The notes under the pieces: generated by a model
Seen by the model: only the letters and a program-made list of their open reading frames with translations
Databases searched by the model: none
What the model was told of the DNA's origin: nothing
Program-made: the position numbers and the translations under genes
From: Arthrobacter sp. P2b
GTDB taxonomy: Bacteria; Actinomycetota; Actinomycetes; Actinomycetales; Micrococcaceae
Length of the DNA: 64,000 nucleotides
Direction of reading: 5' to 3'
Assembly (NCBI RefSeq): GCF_900168295.1
Contig: NZ_FVZL01000001.1
Span: 1-64,000 of the forward strand
Shown: in pieces, positions 8,898-16,983 of the stretch
How the letters are laid out: each line of letters starts with the position of its first letter
How positions within the stretch are numbered: position 1 is the stretch's first letter

Positions 8898-9431
8898 GTG
8901 AAGACCCTCGAAACGGAGCGGCTGATCCTCCGCCAGTGGGAGCCGGAGGACGCGGACTTCGTGCTGGATCTCTACTCGCGCTGGGAGGTGCAGCGCTTCA
9001 TCGGCAACCCGCCGCAGGTCATGACGAACCGGGCCCAGGCCGAAGAACGCATCCGCGCGTGGCGGGACATGGGTCACCCGGTCCATGCGGTGTGGGCGGT
9101 CCAGCTCAAAGCCGGAGGACAACTCGCCGGAACCCTGCTCCTGAAGTCCATCCCGGCGTCGGGCCGATTGCCGCTGCAGCCGTCCGGGGACACGGAAATC
9201 GGCTGGCACTTCCACCCGGACTTCTGGGGACAAGGTTATGCAACGGAGGCCGCCGCAGCCGTCCTCGCCTACGCCATGGACAGCGGCCTTCCCAAGGTTG
9301 TGGCCGTAACGGCACCGGCCAACACGGCCTCGCAGAAGGTGTGCATCCGGATCGGGCTGGTCCACCAAGGACAAACCGGGCGCTATTACAACGCACTCTG
9401 CGAGCTGTTTGAACTGGCTGGAAGCCCCTGA
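8898..9431 (+). CDS. GNAT acetyltransferase, RimJ/RimL type
   Basis: A 177-residue N-acetyltransferase. It begins TLETERLILRQWEPEDADFV, the usual RimJ/RimL opening, and later has EIGWHFHPDFWGQGYATEAA, the acetyl-CoA binding Q/R-x-x-G-x-G/A loop. ANTASQKVCIRIGL closes the fold (V-x-x-x-N-x-x-S pattern). GTG 8898 is chosen because it puts this opening at residue 2; the upstream in-frame sequence overlaps the divergent HNH promoter. The substrate is unknown. Confidence 0.78.
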   Translation: MKTLETERLILRQWEPEDADFVLDLYSRWEVQRFIGNPPQVMTNRAQAEERIRAWRDMGHPVHAVWAVQLKAGGQLAGTLLLKSIPASGRLPLQPSGDTEIGWHFHPDFWGQGYATEAAAAVLAYAMDSGLPKVVAVTAPANTASQKVCIRIGLVHQGQTGRYYNALCELFELAGSP

Positions 9432-9458
9432 AAGCTACTGAACGTCCCTGAAAGGCAC

Positions 9459-9493
9459 GCCGACGACGGCGGGAGGCACCGACGTCGTACGGC
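9459..9493. terminator. Weak hairpin between convergent genes
   Basis: GCCGACGACG pairs with CGTCGTACGGC with one bulged base and a 14-nt loop, between the convergent GNAT and DUF1992 genes. It resembles the stronger GACGGCGGGA hairpins elsewhere in the window but is degenerate. Confidence 0.35.
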
Positions 9494-9495
9494 TC

Positions 9496-10101
9496 CTACC
9501 CAGTCCCTTTCCACAGCCGTTGCCACCAAGAGCGTGGTGCTTCCGGAGGCTCGGCCGTCGCCTCAACGGCCCGCGACGCCCGGCGCTGGCGCCAGCGCTT
9601 CACCTCATCCTCGACATCCCGGGTTTTGGTGATGACGGGCGGGCCGCCCTGGAGCTGTCGCCGTGCGTCGATGACGCGCCTGTTGAAGTCCACCAGGAGG
9701 TCCCGGACCTGCTGCTCCGTGTACTGGGCATCGAGCTTTGCATCCAGCTCGGCGTCCTCGGTGCGCAGGAGGATTGCGGGCGGGCCCAGGCCGCTGATGT
9801 TCTCCCTCTGGAGTAGGCCTTTGACCCACCAGTCGGGATCGTACGACTCCCCCAGCCCCGGAATCGGCTTGCCGGCGTATTTCAGGTTGTCGAACTTCCC
9901 CTGCGCCATGGCGTCGCGGACCAGGTATTCGGCCCTGGCGGCGTCGCTCACCTTGCGGCGCTTCTCCCGCTCCTTCTCATCCAGGGCGTCGAGGGCGGCT
10001 TCCTCCTCAGCGCTGATTCCCGCTCCGCGGTAGGACCGTACCTCGGCGGCGCGCTCCAGCCGCTTCCGGAAATCCCCCGTCCCGCTGCCCATCCGTGCCA
10101 C
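9496..10101 (-). CDS. DUF1992 (DnaJ-homologue subfamily C member 28-like) protein
   Basis: About 201 residues. VRDAMAQGKFDNLKYAGKP followed by IPGLG is the signature of the DUF1992 domain, found in eukaryotic DNAJC28 and in small bacterial proteins without a J domain. The C-terminus is basic with a final WWQRLW segment. GTG 10101 is preferred because GAGGT lies 6 nt upstream; an ATG 9 nt further in and one at 10131 are alternatives. Its molecular role is unknown. Confidence 0.72.
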   Translation of the reverse strand: MARMGSGTGDFRKRLERAAEVRSYRGAGISAEEEAALDALDEKEREKRRKVSDAARAEYLVRDAMAQGKFDNLKYAGKPIPGLGESYDPDWWVKGLLQRENISGLGPPAILLRTEDAELDAKLDAQYTEQQVRDLLVDFNRRVIDARRQLQGGPPVITKTRDVEDEVKRWRQRRASRAVEATAEPPEAPRSWWQRLWKGTG

Positions 10102-10178
10102 CGCCTTACCTCGGTTAGTGCCTTCCTTCAAGTATTTCGAAGCCTTCCGCAGGGTTCAACGCCTGCCCGCACATCATG

Positions 10179-10196
10179 TGGGAAAGCGCTTCCCGA
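10179..10196. promoter_or_regulatory. LacI-family operator upstream of beta-galactosidase
   Basis: TGGGAAAGCGCTTCCCGA matches 16 of 18 positions of the ideal TGGGAAAGCGCTTTCCCA typical of LacI-family sugar regulators. It ends 20 nt before the GH35 ATG, so a bound repressor would block initiation. The regulator is not adjacent; the LacI-family gene at 26.7 kb is one candidate (inference). Confidence 0.65.
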
Positions 10197-10216
10197 ACTA
10201 TGCAATACTCTGTCCT

Positions 10217-12574
10217 ATGCCCAACCCCTCACCCGCGTCCAACACCCTCCGCGCCATCCATCAAGCATGGGACTCTCCGCTCACCTCGCCGGCCATGAGC
10301 AACACGCTGGACCGCCACGAAAGGTTCCGTGTCACCAACCGCTACCTGGAGATCGGCGGAAAACCGGGGATTCCGGTGTCCGGTGAACTCCATTTCAGCA
10401 GGGTGCCCCGGGAGCGGTGGGAGGAACGGCTGCGGCTGATGAAGGCCGGCGGAATCACCGTGGTGGCCTCCTACATCTTCTGGATCCACCACGAGCGCAC
10501 GGAGGGAAAGGCCAGTTTCGACGGCGGCCTGGACGTCGCTGCGTTCGTCCGGCTGTGCGCGGAAGCAGGGCTGGACGTGGTGCTGCGGGTGGGCCCCTGG
10601 TGCCATGGCGAGGTCCGCAACGGCGGCTTCCCGGACTGGGTGCAGGCGGCCCCGGTGAAGCACCGGACCAATGATGCCGCCTACCTGGAGCTGGTGAAGC
10701 GCTGGTTCGGCTACCTGGGGCAGGAACTGGACGGGCTGATGGGCCCCGGCAGCAACGTGATCGGCATCCAGCTGGAAAACGAACTGTACGACCAGCCCGG
10801 GCACATCACCGAGCTCAAGAAGCTTGCACGGAATGCCGGCCTGTCCGCCCCCGTCTGGACCGCAACGGCGTGGGGTGGTGCCGAGCTTCCCGACGGCGAG
10901 GTCCTGCCGCTTTTCGGCGGTTACGGTGACGGGTTCTGGGTGGACGCCGACGCCCCATGGGATCCGACGTTCCGCGAACATTTCTTCTTCAGCCACGTCT
11001 GGGACGACCCCGGCATCGGCGCGGACCTTCGGGAGCAGTTCGGGAACGGAAGCGGGACGCGTGCGCCGCGCACGCCGTCGGCCCTGTTCCCGCCGGCCAC
11101 CTGCGAGCTTGCGGGCGGCATGGCCTGTGCCTACCAGCGCCGGCCGTGGCCGCGGGGGCTCGACGTGGCAGCGGTGGCGCACAACAAGATCGGCAACGGC
11201 TCCGCTTGGCAGGGCTACTACATGTTTGCCGGCGGCATGAACCCGGCGGACGGGCTGCAGGAGTCGCAGGCGACTGGGTACCCGAATGACCTGCCCCGGT
11301 TCGATTACGACTTTCACGCACCGATCGGAGCATCAGGCCGGCTCGCGCCCAGCTTCGCCGCCCTCCGGAAACAGCACGCATTCCTGGCGGCCTTCGGCGA
11401 CCGCCTCGCAGAAATGCCCTCCACCCTGCCCGAGGTGCTGCCGGCGGGCATCGACGACACCGACACGCTTCGGTGGGCCCTGCGCAGCGACGGATCCGCG
11501 GGCTTCCTCTTCATCACGTGGCACCAGCCGCACATCCCGCTCGATACTTACCGTGGAGCGCAGTTTGAGGTAATGCTCGACGGCGGCCCGGTCACCTTTC
11601 CCGAGGTCCCTGTCGACGTGCCGGCGGGAACCATCGCCCACTGGCCGATAAACCTGGAGGTGGGAAGTGTGACCCTTGAATGGGCCACAGCGTCCCCCTT
11701 GACAGTGCTGGAAGCTGCGCCGGGCGCTGTACCAACCTTGGTCCTGGCCGCCGAGGCCAGCGTCCCGGTGGAGCTCCGCTTCGCCTCGGGCACCGAGGTC
11801 AGTGGGCCAACACTCTCCGCACCGGGCCGCACGCAACGCCTCGCCGTCAGCGAACCCGTAGTGCTGACTGCCCAGTCAGGGGACGCCGTCCTCGACGTCC
11901 TGCTCCTCCCGGCCGGGCTCGCGGACCAGGCGTGGATTCTGGACGGCCGCCGCGGCCGCGACCTTGTGTTCTCCACCGACCCGCTGTGGCTGGACCGCGA
12001 CGGGCTGCTGGCTGGAAGATCACAGGGAGAACCCGCGGTGGACCGCTACGACCCGCGGACGCGCTCGTTCGTACCCGTGGACATCGGGCACGCGGACAGC
12101 GTTCCTCGGCGCGAACGCAGCATCGAGGCCCGGCTGGTACGCCCGGCCCGCCCGGTTCCAGCGTCCTATGGAGAGGCGGCAAACCGGGCCGCCGCTCCCG
12201 AACCCGAGGTGATCGACGGGCTGGCGCAGGCGTACAGCCTGGACCTGCCGGCCGGGGCATTCGCCCAAGCCCACGCAGAGCTTGAGATCCACTGGGCCGG
12301 CGATGTTGCCCGCATCCTGGTGGACGGCGTGGCCGTGGCGGACCGGTTCTGGGACGGCTCGCCCTGGCTCCTCAACGTTTCAGACTGCGGCATCAGGCCT
12401 GGCGCCGACGTGGTTTTGCAGATTCTCCCGCTGTCCCCACGGGCCAAGGTGGGGCTGCCGGCCGAAGCACAACAGCGGAGGGAAACCATACCCGGTGATC
12501 TGCTGGCCTTGGACGCGGTCCGGCTGACCACGTGGACCGGGTGGCAGGAGAAGGCGGCGAGCAGCGTCGCCTAA
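10217..12574 (+). CDS. Beta-galactosidase-like glycoside hydrolase, GH35 family
   Basis: A 785-residue cytoplasmic enzyme with no signal peptide. The GH35 barrel begins with SGELHFSRVPRERWEERL; IGIQLENELY near residue 180 carries the acid/base Glu, and ATCELAGGMACAYQ near residue 297 probably carries the nucleophile Glu. GYYMFAGGMNPADG matches the conserved YYMYHGGTNFG-like stretch. Beta-sandwich domains follow. It should release terminal beta-galactose (or a related sugar). ATG 10217 is used; ATG 10295 (MSNTLDRHERF) is equally possible. A LacI-type operator lies directly upstream. Confidence 0.82.
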   Translation: MPNPSPASNTLRAIHQAWDSPLTSPAMSNTLDRHERFRVTNRYLEIGGKPGIPVSGELHFSRVPRERWEERLRLMKAGGITVVASYIFWIHHERTEGKASFDGGLDVAAFVRLCAEAGLDVVLRVGPWCHGEVRNGGFPDWVQAAPVKHRTNDAAYLELVKRWFGYLGQELDGLMGPGSNVIGIQLENELYDQPGHITELKKLARNAGLSAPVWTATAWGGAELPDGEVLPLFGGYGDGFWVDADAPWDPTFREHFFFSHVWDDPGIGADLREQFGNGSGTRAPRTPSALFPPATCELAGGMACAYQRRPWPRGLDVAAVAHNKIGNGSAWQGYYMFAGGMNPADGLQESQATGYPNDLPRFDYDFHAPIGASGRLAPSFAALRKQHAFLAAFGDRLAEMPSTLPEVLPAGIDDTDTLRWALRSDGSAGFLFITWHQPHIPLDTYRGAQFEVMLDGGPVTFPEVPVDVPAGTIAHWPINLEVGSVTLEWATASPLTVLEAAPGAVPTLVLAAEASVPVELRFASGTEVSGPTLSAPGRTQRLAVSEPVVLTAQSGDAVLDVLLLPAGLADQAWILDGRRGRDLVFSTDPLWLDRDGLLAGRSQGEPAVDRYDPRTRSFVPVDIGHADSVPRRERSIEARLVRPARPVPASYGEAANRAAAPEPEVIDGLAQAYSLDLPAGAFAQAHAELEIHWAGDVARILVDGVAVADRFWDGSPWLLNVSDCGIRPGADVVLQILPLSPRAKVGLPAEAQQRRETIPGDLLALDAVRLTTWTGWQEKAASSVA

Positions 12575-12642
12575 GCTGGCACTGTCCCGGACACGGTTGG
12601 CAGTTTCCCGGGCAAGCACGGGCCGTCGAAGAGGAGAAGTCC

Positions 12643-13161
12643 ATGGATGCGAGCGGGTCAGCGGAGCGCACGGAGACCTTCACCTGGACCGATCCGCGGA
12701 TATCGCTGGAACACCTGCCGCGGATGTCCGGCCTGGAGTTTCTCACCGGGATGCGGGACGGCAGCATCCCGCGCCCGCCCATGGCCGCACTCATGAACCT
12801 GGATCTGGTGGACGTAGAGTCCGGCCGGGTGGAGTTCGAGTGCCGGCCCGCCGAGGCGCACTACAACCCGCTGGGTGTAGTGCACGGCGGCCTGGCCTGC
12901 ACGCTCCTGGATACCGTGGTGGGCTGCGCCGCCCACAGCACGCTGGCCCCCGGGTTCGGCTACACCTCCATTGACCTTTCGGTCAGCTACCTCCGCCCCA
13001 TCACCCTCAAGCACGCCATCCTGCGGGCGGAGGGATCGGTGGTGAAGACGGGATCGCGGGTGATCTTCGCGGAAGGGCGCATCATGGGGCCAACCGGCGA
13101 ACTCCTGGCCACCGCCACGAGTTCCCTGCTGGTTTTTGCCGTGGCGGCGCCGAAGGAATAG
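12643..13161 (+). CDS. PaaI-type hotdog thioesterase
   Basis: A 172-residue acyl-CoA thioesterase-like protein. The hotdog motif HYNPLGVVHGGLACTLLDT lies near residue 80, with the HGG loop and the Asp on the long helix. SIDLSVSYLRPI is the paired strand. ATG 12643 is supported by AGGAGAAG 6 nt upstream. The fold suggests hydrolysis of short or aromatic acyl-CoA thioesters; the substrate is not deducible from context. It is followed by a strong bidirectional terminator. Confidence 0.8.
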   Translation: MDASGSAERTETFTWTDPRISLEHLPRMSGLEFLTGMRDGSIPRPPMAALMNLDLVDVESGRVEFECRPAEAHYNPLGVVHGGLACTLLDTVVGCAAHSTLAPGFGYTSIDLSVSYLRPITLKHAILRAEGSVVKTGSRVIFAEGRIMGPTGELLATATSSLLVFAVAAPKE

Positions 13162-13200
13162 CGGCAGCAGAGGCATAGGCACTAAAGGACAGCGCACCAA

Positions 13201-13246
13201 AGGACAGCGAACGACGGCGGGAGGTCCCGCCGTCGTTCGCTGTCCT
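13201..13246. terminator. Strong bidirectional terminator hairpin
   Basis: A perfect 22-bp stem with a 2-nt loop lies between the convergent thioesterase and SRPBCC genes. The core is ACGGCGGGA/TCCCGCCGT, shared with hairpins near 24.6, 43.8 and 63.3 kb. Confidence 0.85.
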
Positions 13247-13265
13247 TGTGGTGTGGCCGGCAGCC

Positions 13266-13763
13266 TCAGGCGTTGGCGTGCTCGGCGAGGATGGCGTCGA
13301 TCTGGCCGACGGCGTCTTTCATGCCTTCTTCCATGCCCATCTGCACCATCTGTTCCATCTGCTCCTCCGATTCGAAGGTGGAGAGGATGGTCATCCTGGT
13401 GCGGTCGCCGGCGCCCTCGAGGTTGACGGAAGCGTGCGTGGTTCCCATGGAATCCACGGGCTGGCCGTTGTGATCGGCAAATCCATCGTCAAACGCCAGC
13501 CTCTTGGGGCCTTCGACAGTGCTGAAGCGCCACCAGCCACGGGCTTTTTCGCCCTCAGGACCGGTCATGTAGTAGCTGGCTTTTCCGCCCGGCCGGAAGT
13601 CGAATTCCTCGAAGGTGGCCGGCCAGGTAGGCGGGCCCCACCAGCGTTCCAGCTGGCGCGGGTCTTCCCAAAGGCGCCAGACACGCTGGACGTCAGCGTC
13701 GAACTCGGCAATGAGCGTGAAGCTGAGTGCCTCAAGATTCTTGGTGGAACTGATAACTGACAT
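13266..13763 (-). CDS. SRPBCC (AHSA1-like) domain protein
   Basis: A 165-residue START-like protein. FDADVQRVWRLWEDPRQLER followed by WWGP is the standard opening of the AHSA1/Aha1 C-terminal-like family, and RPGGKASYYMTGPEG and the C-terminal helix with EGMKDAVGQID complete it. Such proteins bind hydrophobic ligands. It follows the ArsR gene by 14 bp; ArsR-SRPBCC pairs are very common in actinobacteria and the SRPBCC protein is presumably controlled by that repressor. Confidence 0.85.
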   Translation of the reverse strand: MSVISSTKNLEALSFTLIAEFDADVQRVWRLWEDPRQLERWWGPPTWPATFEEFDFRPGGKASYYMTGPEGEKARGWWRFSTVEGPKRLAFDDGFADHNGQPVDSMGTTHASVNLEGAGDRTRMTILSTFESEEQMEQMVQMGMEEGMKDAVGQIDAILAEHANA

Positions 13764-13777
13764 TGCAGAACCCTTCC

Positions 13778-14110
13778 TTATCCTTCAGCCAAAATGTCCG
13801 CGATCCGGTCAACACGCTGCCGCCAGATCGCCTCGTACTCATCGAGCAGCCGGCGGGCTTTCTGCAGGCCTTCATGGTTACCCCGCACAATCTGCTCCCT
13901 TCCGCGTTTCTCCTTGGTGACCAGGGATGCGCGCTCCAACACCGCCACGTGCTTCTGAACTGCAGCGAAACTCATGGCATAGAGGGCCGCGAGACCGGAG
14001 ACTGAATACTCGCCGACCGTCACTCGCCGGACGATGTCGCGGCGGGTGGAATCTGCGAACGCCTGGAAGAGGCGATCAAGTTCGGCTTCGCGGAGCTGAT
14101 CTACAACCAT
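13778..14110 (-). CDS. ArsR-family winged-helix repressor
   Basis: A 110-residue repressor. LFQAFADSTRRDIVRRV is the classic ArsR opening and YAMSFAAVQKHVAVLERASL the recognition helix region. No cysteine metal ligands are present, so it is not a typical metal sensor. It belongs to the ArsR type that pairs with SRPBCC proteins. An 18-bp inverted repeat over its own start codon indicates autoregulation. Confidence 0.87.
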   Translation of the reverse strand: MVVDQLREAELDRLFQAFADSTRRDIVRRVTVGEYSVSGLAALYAMSFAAVQKHVAVLERASLVTKEKRGREQIVRGNHEGLQKARRLLDEYEAIWRQRVDRIADILAEG

Positions 14111-14119
14111 TTGGTTGTA
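14102..14119. promoter_or_regulatory. ArsR autoregulatory operator
   Basis: TACAACCA-TT-TGGTTGTA is a perfect inverted repeat with 8-bp arms that overlaps the ArsR start codon (14108-14110). Its position is ideal for repression of the ArsR-SRPBCC operon. Confidence 0.6.
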
Positions 14120-14146
14120 CGCTAGTCCTCGCGGAAGCGGGAGTCA

Positions 14147-14902
14147 ATGGGTACGTTGAAGCCCATGAGCATTTTCCTTGCCGGCGCCGGGCCGGACCAC
14201 CTGGCCTTCCCCGAGGTGTTTGACCGGTTCGCTCAGGAGGTGTCCCAGGCTGCGCGGACGGAACCTGCCCGGATCGCCGTGGTGGTCCATGACCGGGGCG
14301 GCAACCCGGAAAGCCGCCTGGCCGAGTACGCGGAACCATTGCGCGCCCGGCTGGCCTGCAACGTGGTGCCGGTGCTGCTCGGCCAGGACGGGCCGGCCGA
14401 GCCCGCACTCTTCGACGGGGTGGACGCGGTGGTGGTGGGCGGGGGACTGACGCCCGCCTATATGGAGGGCATGAACGCCGCGGCGGCCTCTATCTCGCGT
14501 CGGGTGGCAAGCGGTGCCCCGTACCTCGGTTTTTCCGCCGGGGCCATGGTCACTCCCGGAAGGGCACTCGTTGGCGGGTACCGCGTGGACGGAACGGAAG
14601 TATGCGGCGAGGAGTGCTCGGAGGGGTTGGACCACCTCGACATCCGGACCGGCCTGCGGCTCGTCCCGTTCACGGTGGATGTCCATGCCGCCCAGGCAGG
14701 AACGCTGGGCCGGGCCGTCGCTGCCGTTGCGGCGGGGCTGGTGGACAGGGCCGTCGCCATCGACGAAAACACCGCCCTCGTCCTGCCCGGTGCAGGGGCC
14801 GAAGATTTTGAGGTGATGGGAACCGGGAACTGCTGGGATATCCGCAGCGCGGCAACCGGCGCGGCAGCATCCGTCACCGTCGCTGTCCTGCGCGCCACCT
14901 GA
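14147..14902 (+). CDS. Peptidase S51 / cyanophycinase-like protein
   Basis: A 251-residue protein of the class I glutamine-amidotransferase-like fold. The nucleophile elbow GFSAGAM (Ser) near residue 126 is the mark of S51 peptidases (dipeptidase E, cyanophycinase), and VVVGGGLTPAYM near residue 97 is the conserved glycine-rich turn. The substrate may be an Asp-containing dipeptide, but this is family inference. ATG 14165 (MSIFLAGAG) is an alternative start. It lies 36 bp from the divergent ArsR gene. Confidence 0.7.
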   Translation: MGTLKPMSIFLAGAGPDHLAFPEVFDRFAQEVSQAARTEPARIAVVVHDRGGNPESRLAEYAEPLRARLACNVVPVLLGQDGPAEPALFDGVDAVVVGGGLTPAYMEGMNAAAASISRRVASGAPYLGFSAGAMVTPGRALVGGYRVDGTEVCGEECSEGLDHLDIRTGLRLVPFTVDVHAAQAGTLGRAVAAVAAGLVDRAVAIDENTALVLPGAGAEDFEVMGTGNCWDIRSAATGAAASVTVAVLRAT

Positions 14903-14928
14903 CGGCCGGCGGCACGCCCCCGTTGCTG

Positions 14929-15663
14929 CTACGCGTCGAAGTGCGTCTGGACGCCGCCGCCCGTCAACTGTTCGATCAGCTCCCGGGCAACATCGCGCAG
15001 CTTCCGGTTGCGGTTGCTGGAGACCTTGGTGAGGATTTCCATGGCTTCCGCCTGCGAGCAGCGGTTCTGGGCCATGATCACGCCGCAGGCCAGGTTGATC
15101 GCCGTCCTGCTTTCGAGTGCCGCCTCAAGGTCGTCAGCGCGGTTCTGGGCAGTATTGATCCGGACGGAGAGGTGCAGGGTGTTGTGGGCGGCCGCGGCAA
15201 ATCCCACAGCTTTGTCATAGACGTCAGCGGTGAAAGCCCGGGGCTTGGTGGCAAAAAAGTTGAGCGCGGCACTGGCGTCGCCGCTGATCTCCAGCGGCAC
15301 CCCCAGGGTGCTGTGCACGTTCCGCTCGGCGAGTTCCCGGTTATAGTCAGGCCAGCGTGGATCCTGGGCGACGTCGTCGATCATCACCGCTGACATCTCG
15401 CGCAACGCCTTTACGCAGGGGCCATCACCCATGCTTTGCTCGATATGGTCAAGCTCCACCGCCCGCTCACTGCTGCCTGCAGCTGTGGCTGGCCTGCGTT
15501 TCAGCTTGAGGGTGACCGCGCATTCGATCCGGTCATCGGCCGCCTCCGAAACAGCCGCAGCAGCCATTCCCGACAGCCCGGCCAGGAAGCCCACGATGCT
15601 CTCCGCGCCCACCAGGATCTCCTGTAGCTGGTGCACAGACTCGTTATCCGCAGAACTCGACAT
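14929..15663 (-). CDS. GAF-ANTAR RNA-binding regulator 1
   Basis: 244 residues: GAF domain about 25-165 (MGDGPCVKALREMSAVMIDD, STLGVPLEISGDASAALNFF) and ANTAR domain about 175-235 (ALESRTAINLACGVIMAQNR). ANTAR proteins bind nascent RNA hairpins and prevent termination when activated by a sensory domain. It ends in the short tail THFDA, shared in THFDV form with regulator 4 but absent from 2 and 3. It is transcribed divergently from regulator 2, with 50 bp between them. Confidence 0.88.
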   Translation of the reverse strand: MSSSADNESVHQLQEILVGAESIVGFLAGLSGMAAAAVSEAADDRIECAVTLKLKRRPATAAGSSERAVELDHIEQSMGDGPCVKALREMSAVMIDDVAQDPRWPDYNRELAERNVHSTLGVPLEISGDASAALNFFATKPRAFTADVYDKAVGFAAAAHNTLHLSVRINTAQNRADDLEAALESRTAINLACGVIMAQNRCSQAEAMEILTKVSSNRNRKLRDVARELIEQLTGGGVQTHFDA

Positions 15664-15713
15664 GGGGCCATCTTACTGTTGCGCTTCTGCAGCCGCAGCG
15701 GGTAAGGGAAAAC

Positions 15714-16454
15714 ATGGTGGCATATGCTGGGGATATGGCCCAGCAACTACCCCTCGACGAGCTCAGCACCGTGATCGCTCGCATCCAGGGGCTGCTGCTC
15801 ACCGAGGAAAAGGTGACGACGGCGGTCCGCCTCCTGGCCCAGGCGGCGAAGGAGTCTGTGCCCGGAACCATCGGTGCCGGTGTTTCACTCCTGGATTCGC
15901 GTGGCCGCCGCACCAGCAGCGGCTACACGGACAAAATCGTGGAGCAGGCCGACGCCGCGCAGTACGACCACGGCGAGGGCCCGTGCCTCACCGCGTGGGC
16001 CGCGGAGGAGCCGGTGCTGGTGGAAGACGTCCAGTCCGACCAGCGGTGGCCCGAGTGGCGGAATGCGGTCAGGCTGCTGCCCATCCATTCTGTGGTGAGT
16101 GCTCCGCTGCTGGCCGGCAAGGAAGCCATCGGCGCCCTGAAACTGTATGCGGCAACCCCTCATACCTACGATGCCTCCAGCGTGAACCTGCTCCAGCTCT
16201 TCGCTGCCCCGGCTGCAACGCTGCTCTCGCACGTCCAGGCAAGTGAGGCTCCGAAGAAGATGACGGAAGGCCTGCAGTCATCGCTGCACAGCAGGGACGT
16301 GGTGAACCGCGCCTGCGGCGTCCTGATGGAACGGCTGGGTGTTCCGCACACAGCCGCGCTGCAGCAGCTGATGAAGCAGGCCAGGGAAGAGCGCACCACC
16401 TTGCAGAACGTCAGCGAATCCGTTCTGGCCGGGACGCCGGCGTCCGGGGACTAG
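15714..16454 (+). CDS. GAF-ANTAR RNA-binding regulator 2
   Basis: 246 residues. The GAF domain includes YDHGEGPCLTAWAAEEPVLV and SVVSAPLLAGKEAIGALKLY; the ANTAR domain begins SLHSRDVVNRACGVLMERLG. It ends without the THFD tail. AGGG 8 nt upstream supports ATG 15714. The next gene, 9 bp downstream, is a small protein that has a paralogue behind regulator 3, suggesting a working pair. Confidence 0.88.
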   Translation: MVAYAGDMAQQLPLDELSTVIARIQGLLLTEEKVTTAVRLLAQAAKESVPGTIGAGVSLLDSRGRRTSSGYTDKIVEQADAAQYDHGEGPCLTAWAAEEPVLVEDVQSDQRWPEWRNAVRLLPIHSVVSAPLLAGKEAIGALKLYAATPHTYDASSVNLLQLFAAPAATLLSHVQASEAPKKMTEGLQSSLHSRDVVNRACGVLMERLGVPHTAALQQLMKQAREERTTLQNVSESVLAGTPASGD

Positions 16455-16463
16455 GCGGCGCCC

Positions 16464-16799
16464 ATGGGCTTCGATCCAAACGAACCGGAACAACGGCGCC
16501 GGCTCCGCGCAGCAATACGGGCCGCAGACATCACGGTGTCCGAGCTCTGGCTGAAGTACTTCAGCATGGCCGGAGACGCCGGCGAGTATGAAGTGGAGGC
16601 ATACCTTCAGGGGCTTCTCTCGCTGCCGCCGGTCCAGCGTGACCTGCTGGCCCTCTCCGCCAACGAACTGATCGATGAACTCCCCCGGCCGCGGGCCCCC
16701 TACTCGGACGATTTCGCCTCTGAACCCGAGGTTTCCGAAAGCCGGGACGAGCGCAGTGGCGGGAGCGCTGACGGACGTACCGCCGGGCCAGACGAATAA
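16464..16799 (+). CDS. Small helical partner protein of GAF-ANTAR 2 (unknown family)
   Basis: A 111-residue protein not recognised as a named family. VSELWLKYFSMAGDAGEYEV then EAYLQGLLSLPPVQRDLLAL (about residues 26-65) is clearly related to the 83-residue protein at 17715 (VKLWTYYYGIGGDIDEVSL, DAYLNEALDLPAAQVGLIT). The C-terminus is Asp/Glu/Ser-rich and probably disordered. It has no signal peptide, membrane span or HTH. A role as adaptor or regulator of the ANTAR protein is inferred from location only. Confidence 0.75.
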   Translation: MGFDPNEPEQRRRLRAAIRAADITVSELWLKYFSMAGDAGEYEVEAYLQGLLSLPPVQRDLLALSANELIDELPRPRAPYSDDFASEPEVSESRDERSGGSADGRTAGPDE

Positions 16800-16815
16800 A
16801 GCCGCGCTGCCCGTG

Positions 16816-16853
16816 AGGGGTTCCTCCTGCCGTATCCGAAACCCCTGCAGGGG
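16816..16853 (+). other. Mutually exclusive hairpins upstream of GAF-ANTAR 3
   Basis: AGGGGTT (16816-16822) can pair with AACCCCT (16840-16846), while CCCCTGCAGGGG (16842-16853) is itself a perfect palindrome using the same CCCCT. Only one can form at a time. Such alternatives are typical of RNA switches and ANTAR-controlled terminators, but no binding motif is established here. Confidence 0.3.
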
Positions 16854-16983
16854 CGTAGTGTCGGAAGTAGGAAATTTCGGGATAGCAACAGGATCCGGGG
16901 GTTGAATACACGGGCCGGAATGCAATGAGCGCAGGGGCCGACAGCCAGGGTGACAGCAAGGCGCAACTAGGGATCGAGGCCTC

